Assembly (NCBI GenBank): GCA_022376515.1
Contig: WTXI01000238.1
Location: forward strand, 1 to 55,968
Length of the DNA: 55,968 nt
Source: Lactifluus volemus
Lineage: Eukaryota; Basidiomycota; Agaricomycetes; Russulales; Russulaceae
Direction: 5' to 3'
Shown here: positions 32,590-42,195 of the stretch, piece by piece
Numbering within the stretch: position 1 is the first letter of the stretch
Layout of the letters: every line of letters begins with the position of its first letter
Program-made: the position numbers and the translations under genes
Notes under the pieces: model-generated
What the model was told of the DNA's origin: nothing
The model's input: the letters and a program-made list of their open reading frames with translations, nothing else
Database searches by the model: none

Positions 32590-34610
32590 TATCTTCTATA
32601 TTAAAGGAAGACAGGCAAAAATCAGCGATTGGATGACGCTTGCAGAATATGGAAGGCTGATTGAGGACAAGCTAGACTGTGTGATTCTGTCATCGGACGA
32701 CGACTACACTGAATGCCGAAACGTTACGTCAGTCAAATCAGGTTCTGCGCAGCACTACTGTATCGATCTTGCATGAACACAGTATCTAGCATTCTCATTG
32801 TTGATGTCGAACTTACAGCTACCGGTGCGTCACATTTAGCCAGCTGCTTTCTTGAGTGTTGTCTCTGACTCATCCAGTTGTTCTGACTTTTCGTCGACAG
32901 CATCAAGACATGAAGATGCCCTCTTGAATTGAACAACTGTTATCCCGACAGTGTCTGTCATCTTCTGCTACAGACCACACAGCCAAGGAGAATACAGTTA
33001 TGTTGTCTGTTTTTCTCTCTTACATTCATCAGTCATTCTTACTTTTCGTGATCTGATGAACTACGACAAATAAAACAGCAGAAAGAAGTCGCCATCAGGT
33101 GTCTCCATGACTGCAATAATTGAGGAACTACCACTAGGGTTGCGGGAAAAACTGCTGAGTGATTATTGATATCACACAATGTATCATCTGAAGTTTGCAT
33201 TCTCCCATACTGTACTGCATTAGTTCGATAACTGGGCCAGGAGCGTTATGGTATATTAATATTTTCCACCATCTTTCATACATTGCTTTTACTCTCTGAA
33301 ATATCACATGATTGCAGCTTGCGATGTGTGTAACCCCCTTCATTGCTTGAGGTTTCCCCTGCAACATTAATTACCACACGATACGGACACAGGTAAATCA
33401 TGTATAGTGGTATAAGATGATTCTACCGCAACTCAAATCGTGTATTAAAATGTCTCGCTGAAAGCCGGAGACACGAGAAAGAACAGATACTGAAAAGTAG
33501 TAAAAAGTTCCAACAACCAAAAGAAGGAAGTGGCAAAGAAAAGCGTAGTTGTCCACTGCTATATTCCGTATCAGTGTCTGTGTTTTGAACAAACCCTGTA
33601 TATGACTCAGGCCAATACAGCAGCGACGACCGCTCCAATAACACCCGCCACACCATAAGAAATCTCACCAGCAACTGACGCTGCATTGCTCGAAGACTTC
33701 GCCCTGGCTCATAAATTAGCTAGGAAGAACATAAGATGGTCACCAAAACATACGATGTCGTCGGGGTGGATGCAGATGCAGATGTTGTGAGTTTGTTCCC
33801 ATTCGTCGCCACGGGCGTAGTTCCAGATGTCGCGGCTGCAGAGGATCCGGTAGCTGGTGAACCAGCCGGCGTACCAGCTGCAACAGAAGACCCTGATGCC
33901 CCTACGCAGGCAGTACTAACTGTACCAACGTAAGTAAGCAATCATACTCATAAAATCCTAACACGTACCACCAGCCAGGACAGGAAATGGAGCGGATTGT
34001 CCAAGAAGACCAGTGGAATCACGACAAACGAAGTCAAGCAGTGTATCTGGGGATATGAATGACGTCAGACGTCGCTATGTACGTGTTCAGTGGTATCAAG
34101 AAAATTGACTGGCGGGGAAAGCGACGGTGTAGGTAATGGGAGGGGCGTCTGTTGGGGGAAAGGTGACGAGGGCGGGCCCATTAGGATTAGTACCTGAAGT
34201 GAGGCTAGAGATAGAAGTACCACGAATGAGCAAGAGCAAGGACTAGGAAACGTGGATGACGAACGTCTACAAGGAGGGGAAAGATAGAAAGAAAAAGGAA
34301 CTCAGTGTTTTACATAGGAGGGAACGAGGGCCATGCGTACGCAGTCGAAAGGCCCTAGAATCGTGTCACTAAGCAATTCGAGAAAGAGAGGAGAGATACA
34401 GACCCTTTCCCCCCACCCAGGTCAGCTGAACAGGCTCGCATTCAGCCACATTTACCCTAATCAACAGGTCAAGAAAGAAATTTATCTTCAAATGGCTGCT
34501 GGAACTGACGGCGTATTGACAATAAACCCGGGGTTTTGGCCGGCGACACCCTTGAGAGTGACGAAGAAAGTAACAGAAAGGACGGAGAAGAGAATGGACT
34601 TCATTTCTTC
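32590..34610. other. foreign segment 3 in array, with GPI-protein gene
   Basis: A 2-kb block within the end of Pro/Ser-rich copy 6. GATATCTGCCCAGCCCGGTG and the next 15 bases are present without change on both sides (32547-32581 and 34619-34653). From 32590 to 33606 no gene is recognised and the sequence is AT-rich; a minus-strand gene occupies 33607-34604. The entry site is the same part of the Pro/Ser-rich copy that foreign segment 2 entered in unit 4. Confidence 0.75.
33607..34604 (-). CDS. Ser/Thr-rich secreted protein with GPI-anchor signal
   Basis: A cell-surface protein of about 211 residues, assembled from eight exons whose summed length is divisible by three. Exon 1 (34604-34510) encodes a signal peptide, MKSILFSVLSVTFFVTLKGV, then AGQNPGFIVNTP. 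The next exon gives VNVAECEPVQLTW, and later ones ITYTVAFPANTLLDFVCRDS with TGLLGQSAPFPV. This is the pattern of fungal extracellular Ser/Thr-rich proteins with a Kre9/KNH-like beta-sandwich (NTP...CxPxxLTW...RDSTG). A Ser/Thr/Ala/Gly linker follows, then SSSNAASVAGEISYGVAGVI and a small hydrophobic end before the stop at 33607-33609, fitting a GPI signal. The last intron has a perfect GTATGT donor. Exons 3 and 4 are the least certain. Only about 12 bp separate the ATG from array sequence, so its present promoter is array DNA. Confidence 0.75.
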
Positions 34611-34723
34611 ATATGATCGCGATATCTGCCCAGCCCGGTGGATCCGTCTCGACCGGTCTATATACAGTATGAGAGACGGTCAACAATGGGTCATTGAGCC
34701 AGTGCCGATATCCCATTCAATTT

Positions 34724-34733
34724 ATCACGTGAC
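34724..34733. promoter_or_regulatory. conserved ATCACGTGAC element upstream of MFS gene 6
   Basis: CACGTG at 34726-34731, about 220 bp before the ATG of MFS gene 6, with the shared upstream CCCATTCAATTTAT. It also lies about 120 bp from the divergent GPI-protein gene start and could serve both. Confidence 0.45.
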
Positions 34734-34950
34734 AGATGTCGATGGATGGATGGAATTGGAAACATTTTGACAAGCAATGCTTCGGACTAAGTTACTAATC
34801 CTCTCACGAATAGGAATGCAGGGTCTACAAGATGACACGAATCACAAGCTACCGAGGAGAAGTAGGAGATCAATCAATCAAGTATGGTAAGGATACATAA
34901 AGTAGAGGAGCTGATCTCCCGAAGTAATTAATTCACCTCTTTTGCCCACA

Positions 34951-36688
34951 ATGGCTTGCAACGGTGATGTTCCTCCGGCAGATGAGGAGACTCCCCTCCT
35001 CAAGAAGCCACCAACTCCTGTACCTTGGGCTCAAGTCTGGATTTTGCTTTTTCTCCAGTTGGCAGAGCCACTTACATCACAGGTCATATATCCCTTCACA
35101 CCAGAGGCATGTCATTTTCTATTCAACTCTGATCAAGTTCTTTTTCTCACTCCAATATCTCTAGTTCGTTCGCAATGTTGGGATCACCCACGGTGATGAA
35201 TCTCGCGTGGGATATTATGTTGGCTTAATAGTGAGATTCAGCGCCAGTCTCTCTAAGTGTCTGCCCATGACATTTTCTAGCAATCCATATTCTTTGCCAC
35301 TCAGGCTCTGACCACCTTACACTGGAGTAGGCTCTCCGATGTTGTTGGCCGTAAGCCGATTATCCTTATAGGTCTCTTTGGCCTCTCTTTGTCCATGTAT
35401 ACATTCGGGCTCTCGACTACTTATTGGGGCGCTGTTTTTAGGTACGCATTTATTAACTCTATGTCGTCCAATTCTAACGTATCACAGCCGGAGTATCAAT
35501 GGGGCTCTGAACGGCAACTCTGGTGTCATCAAAAGTATCGTTGCGGAGATCACCGACCCCACAAGTCTCCCGCAGGTTTATGCGTACATGCCTGCCGCAT
35601 GGTCCACGGGTAGTACAGTCGGGTGAGTGAGGTCTGCTCTTGACTTGCTGCTTTTATGAATGAAGCTTGTAAAGCCCTATGATTGGAGGTTTACTCTCAC
35701 GTCCTGCGGATCATTTTCCTAACACCTTTGGAAATTCTCAGTTCCTGAAGAAGTACCCATACTTCTTTCCATGCGCAGTTCCTGCCACTTTTTCGGCACT
35801 GGCGTGGGTAATGACGTACGCCTTTTTGCGGGAGGTAGGCGTGATCTCAATTTTATTTGACTCAGGCCCACAGTTCACCATTTATAGACCGTTCCTTCAC
35901 CGGTAACTCTTCGCAGTCTTCTGAAGAAGCAACAGCGACCCTCGTCTGCGGAGATACCTGAATCAGATAATGCAGAGAGGCCATATCCTCTTCGTCGGTT
36001 GATGACGCGGAGGGTAGTAGTGCTGGCTGTGATCAACTATGGGACTCTTTCCCTCGTTGAATTTTCTTATCGCGCGATCCAGCCTCTATTCTTCAGCACG
36101 CCCGTCAATAGAGGTGGCCTCGGACTGGCTCCACCAGCAATTGGGAAGATTCTTGGGTGCTCCGGGATACTCAATATCGTCTTTCAGTTTACTTGCTTCG
36201 CGCGCGCTCACGCTCTGTGGGGTACAAAGCGAGTTTTTGTCGGCGGGCTGCTCTGTGCGATCCCAGTCTACATACTCTTTCCCTTGATGAACACCTTGGC
36301 CCGTGCTTACGGTGTGGGCCGGGTTGTGTACTCAGCTGTGGCTCTTCAAGTTATTTTTGGTTGTGGTGTATCCTCGTGCTACGGTATATTGTCCTCACCA
36401 CTAGTAATTCAGTGCCACTGAACTAATATGGTTCTTACAGGGTGTATTTTCATCTATATTTCTGCTGCATCTCCCAACCGTGCATCTTTGGGTGCGACAA
36501 ATGGCATTGCCCAACTCCTCGTCTCGATCATGCGTGCGATTGGCCCAGCAATCTCTACTTCTCTCTTCTCACTATCATTAGCGGAAGGATATTTAGGTGG
36601 TGTGCTGGTATATACCGTCCTCCTTGCCATATCCTTAGTTGCAATTGCCTTTGGAACCACCCTTCCACGGCAAGTGTGGCAATCATAG
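34951..36688 (+). CDS. MFS transporter, array copy 6
   Basis: Intact paralogue of 473 residues. Exons: 34951-35106, 35165-35230, 35281-35441, 35488-35622, 35675-35834, 35888-36383, 36441-36688. The first membrane segment, FLQLAEPLTSQVIY, is the closest of the six to the form usual in this transporter family, and exon 4 (SRSINGALNGNSG) is also canonical. This copy is therefore probably nearest to the ancestral protein. Like copy 3 it lacks the SSQLAL stretch in the N-terminus. Intron 1 is GC-AG (GCATGTC...CTAG); intron 4 ends AAAG instead of ATAG. C-terminus PRQVWQS as in all copies. Confidence 0.88.
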
Positions 36689-36862
36689 CGTTGCCACGCT
36701 ATACCTATCACGCTATCAAAGGGGCATAATGACATCCGAGTAACGACTTCGACGGTGCTGTAACACTTATATCTCAGATTCACAGATACTTGGACAGATG
36801 GTCACTATATATATGAACGTAAATGATTGGCTTTAGAGAAGCAAGCAACACATCGGCAGAAC

Positions 36863-37154
36863 TTTCGATAAATTGAATAATAATTTAAATTCACACACAT
36901 TGGATTGCTCGGGTTCTGTTATTATAAATGACCCATTGGCGTCAATAAAACCCTCCATCGTCATCGATGACGATGAGGCCTTTTGAGTCGGACATTATAG
37001 GTAACCGCCGATTATATAACCCGTTCGCTACCTTAGTCCCGGTTGAGAGCGGCTAAAACACCTCATGGCCATGGGCGCGCGCGGAGCGCCGAATTGCTAA
37101 ACCCCCCACCCAAGGGCGTCCCACTCCCTGTCACATCTTTATTACTCTTCCACA
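36863..37154. other. array end to beta-tubulin promoter
   Basis: Unique sequence with no gene. It contains CGTCATCGATGACGATGAGG near 36960 and pyrimidine-rich sequence before the tubulin ATG. Confidence 0.5.
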
Positions 37155-39832
37155 ATGGCCAGAGAAATTATCAATATTCAGGTAACGTTTCGAAAAAAAA
37201 GAAGTCGTGCACGTTGATTGATCTCTTCTTATGCAACTACGCGTAGGCCGGCCAGGTAAATACTGCAAAAGCTTTCCTCGTGAACGGAACGGAACGTTTA
37301 AAATGTATTTAAAACAGGCCGGAAACCAAATTGGCGAGAACTTTTGGAAGATGCTCCTTGCTGAACACGGGCTCGACCAGAACGGGGTACGTCTGGCCAC
37401 CGTCTTCTCTCGTTCGCCGAGACTTTTTGCTGGCAGGCCAGAACTGACGTAAACTTTGGTTCATGTAGATGTACCACGGTGCCGACCCACTACAGCTCGC
37501 GCGCGTGAGTAATCACCGCAAAAAAATTTCTTCTTTCCGCGACAATCTCATTCTTTGCCAACCCAAAGGTGGGGACGTACTTCTCCGAGGTCAACTCGGG
37601 ACCGACGGCCAAGTATGTTCCGCGCAGTGTTCAAATTGACCTCGAGGCCGGCGTATGCGATCGGGTACGTATCATCACCTAGATCCGGGCACTTCTTTCC
37701 TTTGTCGCTCACCGAAAGGTGATTATTCTTTAGATACGTACCGGACCCACCGGATCGCTCTTCAGGCCCGACACGTTCATCTCTGGAGAAGGCGGAGCGG
37801 GAAATAACTGGGCAAAAGGCTGTTCGTTTTTGTTCCTTTTGCTGATTGCGTTCTGCTCATGCCCTGCTCGTAAACGCTCGGATCAGTCTATACTGATGGT
37901 GTGTGTCAATGCTCTGCAAAATTTTCCCAGTCTGCCTGAGTTTATCGATTCAACCTCCTTGTCTAGGTGCCGAGTTGGTCGACAGCATCATGGTGGGGTT
38001 ACTTGACCTGGTCGGAATTCTGTCGTTCTTATTGCAACCTTGTGTAGGATGTCCTTCGGAAGCAGAGCGAGCCTTGCGATGCCCTTCAGGGATTTCAGAT
38101 CATCCACTCACTCGGTGGGGGTACTGGTGCTGGGCTAGGATGCCTCCTTCTGTCCAAGCTGCGGGAAGTGCGTTGTTCGACGTGCTTCTGCATAAAGTCA
38201 TGTTCACATGACCGCTGGCGTGTAGGAGTACCCGGATCGAATGTTAGCCACGTTTTCGATCCTGCCATCTCCAAAGGTCTCGGAAACGGTCGTTGAAGTA
38301 AGTTTCGCCATTACCCATGCTGTATTTGCTCGTTGATACTGAATGCACCATTCCCAGCCGTACAACGCGCTACTTTCCGTTCATCAGCTTGTTGAGAACA
38401 GTGATCTGACCGTTTGCATTGACAACGAAGCACTGTACGCAATTTTGTTTTCTTTACTTCACTCGTATGTGGATCTCCTAACCGATTTTAAGATACGACA
38501 TATCAACTCGGGCGCTGAAAGTGAAGAGTCCGACATTTGATAATCTCAATAGCGTAGGCGGACCAACCTAGCAACAACCTACGGTTATTGATCGCCCTTT
38601 TGCGTAGATTATTTCGCAGGTCATGTGCGGAGTAAGCACCAGCCTCCGGTTCCCTGGTCAACTTAATGGGTCAGTCAGCTATCTAGAATTTGGTGCTTTC
38701 GCTGATTCGGGGTATCGTTTAAGCGACCTTCGGAAATTGTGCCTGAACCTCATACCCTTCCCTCGTGTGCGTGGTTTTCTCTTGATGATCGCGTAGACAT
38801 CTCAATCGTCCTCTTAGTTGCATTTCTTGGTACCGAGTTATGCTCCACTCTTTGATCCAAAAACACATATGTTCCAGCGCGTCTCAGTCCCCGATTTGAC
38901 TAATGCGTGCGTACCTCTCATTTTTCTGAAGCAGCAGCAAACCTGATGACGCTTATTACTAGCCTTTTTGACCGTAAAAACCTCTTGGTTGCGTGCGACC
39001 CACGCTTTGGGTCGGTGATGTTTTCATGCCTGCGGTGAATTACAACTCAAACTTGAAGCATGCAGGCGCTTCTTGACCGCGGCAACTATTTTCCGCGGCA
39101 AGATATCCTCCCAAGAAGTCTGTTTGTTCTTGCCGTTCTCTACAGGCATTATCCGCTAACTATTCGTCCCAGGCTGAAGTACGTGTGTTTCCTGTGCCCG
39201 TGGCGGAGGCACTGATGCTGTCCTTTACAGTTCACTGTGCAACAATTACAGCAGAAGAACTCTCATCTCTTTGTCGAGTAATTATTTCCACTTTTTTCAT
39301 TATTATGGGCCAAGCCTGTATTAATGCCCTCTGGATAGGTGGATTCCAGACAACGTGTCGGTGACTCTATGTTCAGTGCCGCCTGTAGGACATAAACAAT
39401 CAGCGACTTGCCTTGCAAACACTACGGCCATTCAGGAACTGTTCACTCGTAATCTGTCCCAGGTCAGCCATTTCAGAGGCCCATTTCTAAGTAGTTGGTT
39501 GAACAAATCGCAATAGTTCACGACCATGTATAAGCGTAAGGCTTTCATGCATTGGTATACAGGAGAGGGAATGGACACGTTGGAGTTCTCGGAAGCGGAG
39601 AGCAACACTCACGATCTAGTGTAAGTTCTTTGATCCTTTGATTCTTGGGTACCTCACCGATGATCGATGATGCAGAAATGAGTACCAGCAGGTAGGGCTT
39701 GTGATCCCACCCTATCTTGATCAATCTCTAATCTCTCCTGACTTTTAGTACCAAGAAGCCACTGCCGACGCTGATGAAGCCGAATATGAGCATCTCAGTG
39801 AGCCCGGCCAATCAGCGCCCAGCGAGACTTAG
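37155..39832 (+). CDS. divergent beta-tubulin, about 23 exons
   Basis: Beta-tubulin, the GTP-binding subunit of microtubules, of near-normal length. Exon 1 is nine codons (MAREIINIQ, 37155-37181), exon 2 only nine bases (AGQ, 37247-37255), exon 3 37318-37386. Later landmarks: [24 protein letters not shown] (tubulin signature), [89 protein letters not shown], a six-base microexon GCTGAA (39173-39178), then [39 protein letters not shown] and [20 protein letters not shown]. All splice sites are GT-AG and all junctions keep frame. It differs from standard beta-tubulin in having Ala for the conserved Cys of QAGQCGNQIG and in a non-acidic end ([12 protein letters not shown]). It is probably a second, specialised paralogue. 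Confidence 0.9.
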
Positions 39833-40088
39833 AAGGTCGAAAATGAGCGTTGATATCTTGTGTTTTCTCTTTTCTTCTCGTTTTACTTTCTCAGAAACTG
39901 ATTGCAATTTTTCACCTTATGAAGAACCCGCTCTATACTGTACGGTGCTTTTTGTTGCAGGAAAACGTTTCTAATTTCACTTTGGATAAAATAATTCTTT
40001 GTCGCGAATAAATAAATAAATAAGTAATAGACAGCATAATTAGCTGACCCCAGCCCCCAACGAGTTGCCCGCGCCCATATAAATTACG

Positions 40089-41499
40089 ATGACTACACTG
40101 ACCATCTCTGCGACTGGCAAGTTAACACTCTTTCAAGGCTTTCCCATCATACTCAAGGTCGACAAGCCCGCGGATGTTGCAACAGTCGCGGATGTAAAGG
40201 CAACGCTGGCAAAACGAGACCCTCGGGTACGATCGAACCCCCACATACGCCCCATAGCCGCGTCTGCTCATGAGCGCACGCGTCTTACAGTTGTATGTCG
40301 AACGGCAAAAGCTAACACTCAAGGGAGGGTCCAAAGCCCTCGAAGATGACGCGATCCTGGCGGCTGCAGGCGTGCTCGATGGAAGCGAAATGGTGGTCAA
40401 AGATCTAGGGCCGCAGGTCAGCTGGAGGACCGTGTTTATGACCGAATACGTGGGTTCTTTATCCTGCGTGCCCAACCTTTTCGTCGGGTGTCGTGACCAA
40501 AAAAAAAAACTAGGCTGGTCCGCTCGTCATTCATCCTATATTTTATTATCTTCCCAAAGCGTTGTACGGTGACGAGGTGCAACACAGCCAACTGCAAAAG
40601 TGCGTCCCTTTTGTCTGTTTTAATCTGCTGAGTTTGCTGCACATGGAAGACTGGCTAGGTATGTATATGCGATGGTAATGTTACACTTTGCGAAGCGCGA
40701 GCTCGAGTCTGTGTTGTATGTCGAAGCCCACCAACTACTTTCACTTGACCCGTCTTGATCATTGTTCTTTCTAGTGTCCATCGATTCTCGCATGCGACCA
40801 TGCCTTTGAGGAATATCTTCAAGAAGTACGCATCCCCGTTGTCTCAATTCCGAGATACCTTGTCTAATATGTGTTCAGCTCGATCCATTATCATATATTA
40901 TCGGGTATCCCTTCTTCTGTTTCATAACCCTGGCCACCAACTAACACCCTCGCAGGGCTATTCCTTGCGTATCCAATTTATGGCCCAACATATTCCGCCG
41001 ACTCGCTCTACATTAGAGGCACATTGCGGTCTAACCCAAACTTCCTTTGGACCTGTGCTGGTGTCTGGCTCGTGCGTGGACATGACGTTCCCCACTCTCA
41101 TGAAACCTGACGATAATCGCTTCTCATTCCAGTTTGCTGAGTTATCCAACCTGCACACTCATCTGACCCTGCGTAACTTGCGCCCCCTGGGGACAAAGAA
41201 GCGCGCAATCCCATATGGATACGGCTTTGGGCTGATTTCTTGTCCCAATTACTTTTTTGAAAGTGTGGCTTGGGCTGCAGTCGCCTACATGTCAGGTTCT
41301 TGGGCAGGTACGATGTTATCAACGTTTGACCCAAGGTCGACAACTGACCACCTACTCTATTGGATTAGCATGGCTATTCTGGGCGGTGTCAACCACCCAA
41401 ATGATGAGCTGGGCCGCGAAAAAGCAGTGCGCATATAAGAAGGAATTTGGCAAGGAGTACCCTCGCCAGAGGAAAGCCATGTTCCCGTTTTTGTTCTGA
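40089..41499 (+). CDS. TSC13: very-long-chain enoyl-CoA reductase
   Basis: ER membrane enzyme for the last step of each very-long-chain fatty acid elongation cycle, needed for sphingolipid acyl chains. The start at 40089 gives an N-terminal ubiquitin-like part (MTTLTISATGKLTLF, then LKGGSKALEDDAILAAAGVL). The membrane and catalytic region follows: AGPLVIHPIFYYLPKALYGD, KRELESVFVHRFSHATMPLR, LFLAYPIYGPTYSAD, FAELSNLHTHLTLRNLRP, GTKKRAIPYGYGFGLISCPN, YFFESVAWAAVAYMSGSWA. The C-terminus, YKKEFGKEYPRQRKAMFPFL, is diagnostic of the steroid-reductase-like family. Eight exons join in frame through GT-AG introns, for example after DPR, TEY, LQK, ESV and VWL. Length, about 310 residues, is usual. Confidence 0.92.
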
Positions 41500-42195
41500 T
41501 CGGGCCGTCTGGCATCATCCTCCCAATACACCCCTCGCAAATTAGAGTAGTGGGCATATCTATACGAGCGTTGTAGTGACACATTGCGCCTACGATCGCG
41601 TAGAAGCCCCTTAATGTGACTTAGATTTTTCCCTTCGAACACCAGCGCGCTAAGTTGTCCTGATCCTACTAGTAACGTTATGCATATTGAGACTACACTA
41701 TACATTACCAGACATGTCACACTAGGATCAAGCCCGCTCCAATGTGAGGAGGCAGTGCTCTCTGACTCGGATGCGACACTCTCGCACCAGCATCTGGTGC
41801 GCCACTAGTGAAGCGAAAGAGGAGGGCCCCCGAAGAAACGAAGAAAGTGAAGGAGGCTGCAGAAAAGTATGACTGAAAGCCTAGCAATGTCCTGTATTCC
41901 TTTTTTCTTTGGCGTGGAGCTGAACAAAAAAAGAAATACAGGACATCGCTAAGCTGGAGAGATGGATCTCCTCAACCAGTCGACCCCACGGCGACCCGGA
42001 GGCAACCCAGGTAGCTCCGCCAGACCACCTCCCATGCCATTATTCCGATGCGTGTTGCGAATGAAGGAGGGAGCGACGTTGAGGTCACTCAGACTTGTGC
42101 ACTCGAAACAACAATCATCCGATACACTTAAACTAATAAAACCGTCATACAAAGATTGAATGTGAACGTAAACGTTGCTCTTAACTCTGGGTATA
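41500..42195. other. intergenic region with a strong hairpin
   Basis: The 3' side of TSC13 and of the convergent F-box gene. A short plus-strand segment near 41785-41875 reads as a Lys-rich tail (KRKRAPEETKKVKEAAEKYD, stop) but has no start and no recognised upstream exon. The hairpin at 41882-41951 is listed separately. Confidence 0.5.
41882..41951. repeat. 26-bp imperfect inverted repeat (hairpin)
   Basis: TAGCAATGTCCTGTATTCCT (arm 41882-41907) pairs with the complement of AGAAATACAGGACATCGCTA (arm 41926-41951), with a loop of about 18 nt. Few mismatches interrupt the stem. It lies between two convergent genes; it may be a transcript-end structure or a relic of a short inverted-repeat element. 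Confidence 0.75.

Larger units (their letters stand above)
31745..36862 (+). repeat. tandem array unit 6, interrupted; right end of array
   Basis: The last unit: truncated Pro/Ser-rich copy, foreign segment 3 (about 32590-34610), spacer and MFS gene 6. Similarity to the other unit tails stops after CAACACATCGGCAGA at 36862, which is taken as the right border of the array. Confidence 0.82.

Noticed and set aside
32881..32905. TTCTGACTTTTCGTCGACAG as another relic of the Pro/Ser-rich gene inside segment 3
   Set aside because: The resemblance to TCTGACTTTTCGCGACAG does not extend on either side; likely chance.
15134..34610. The three foreign segments as copies of one transposon
   Set aside because: Their contents are unrelated, no terminal inverted repeats or transposase were seen, and the flanking duplications differ in length and sequence.
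34333..34770. Plus-strand frame of 145 codons spanning the segment 3 junction
   Set aside because: It is antisense to the signal-peptide exon of the GPI-protein gene and runs into array sequence; no family features.
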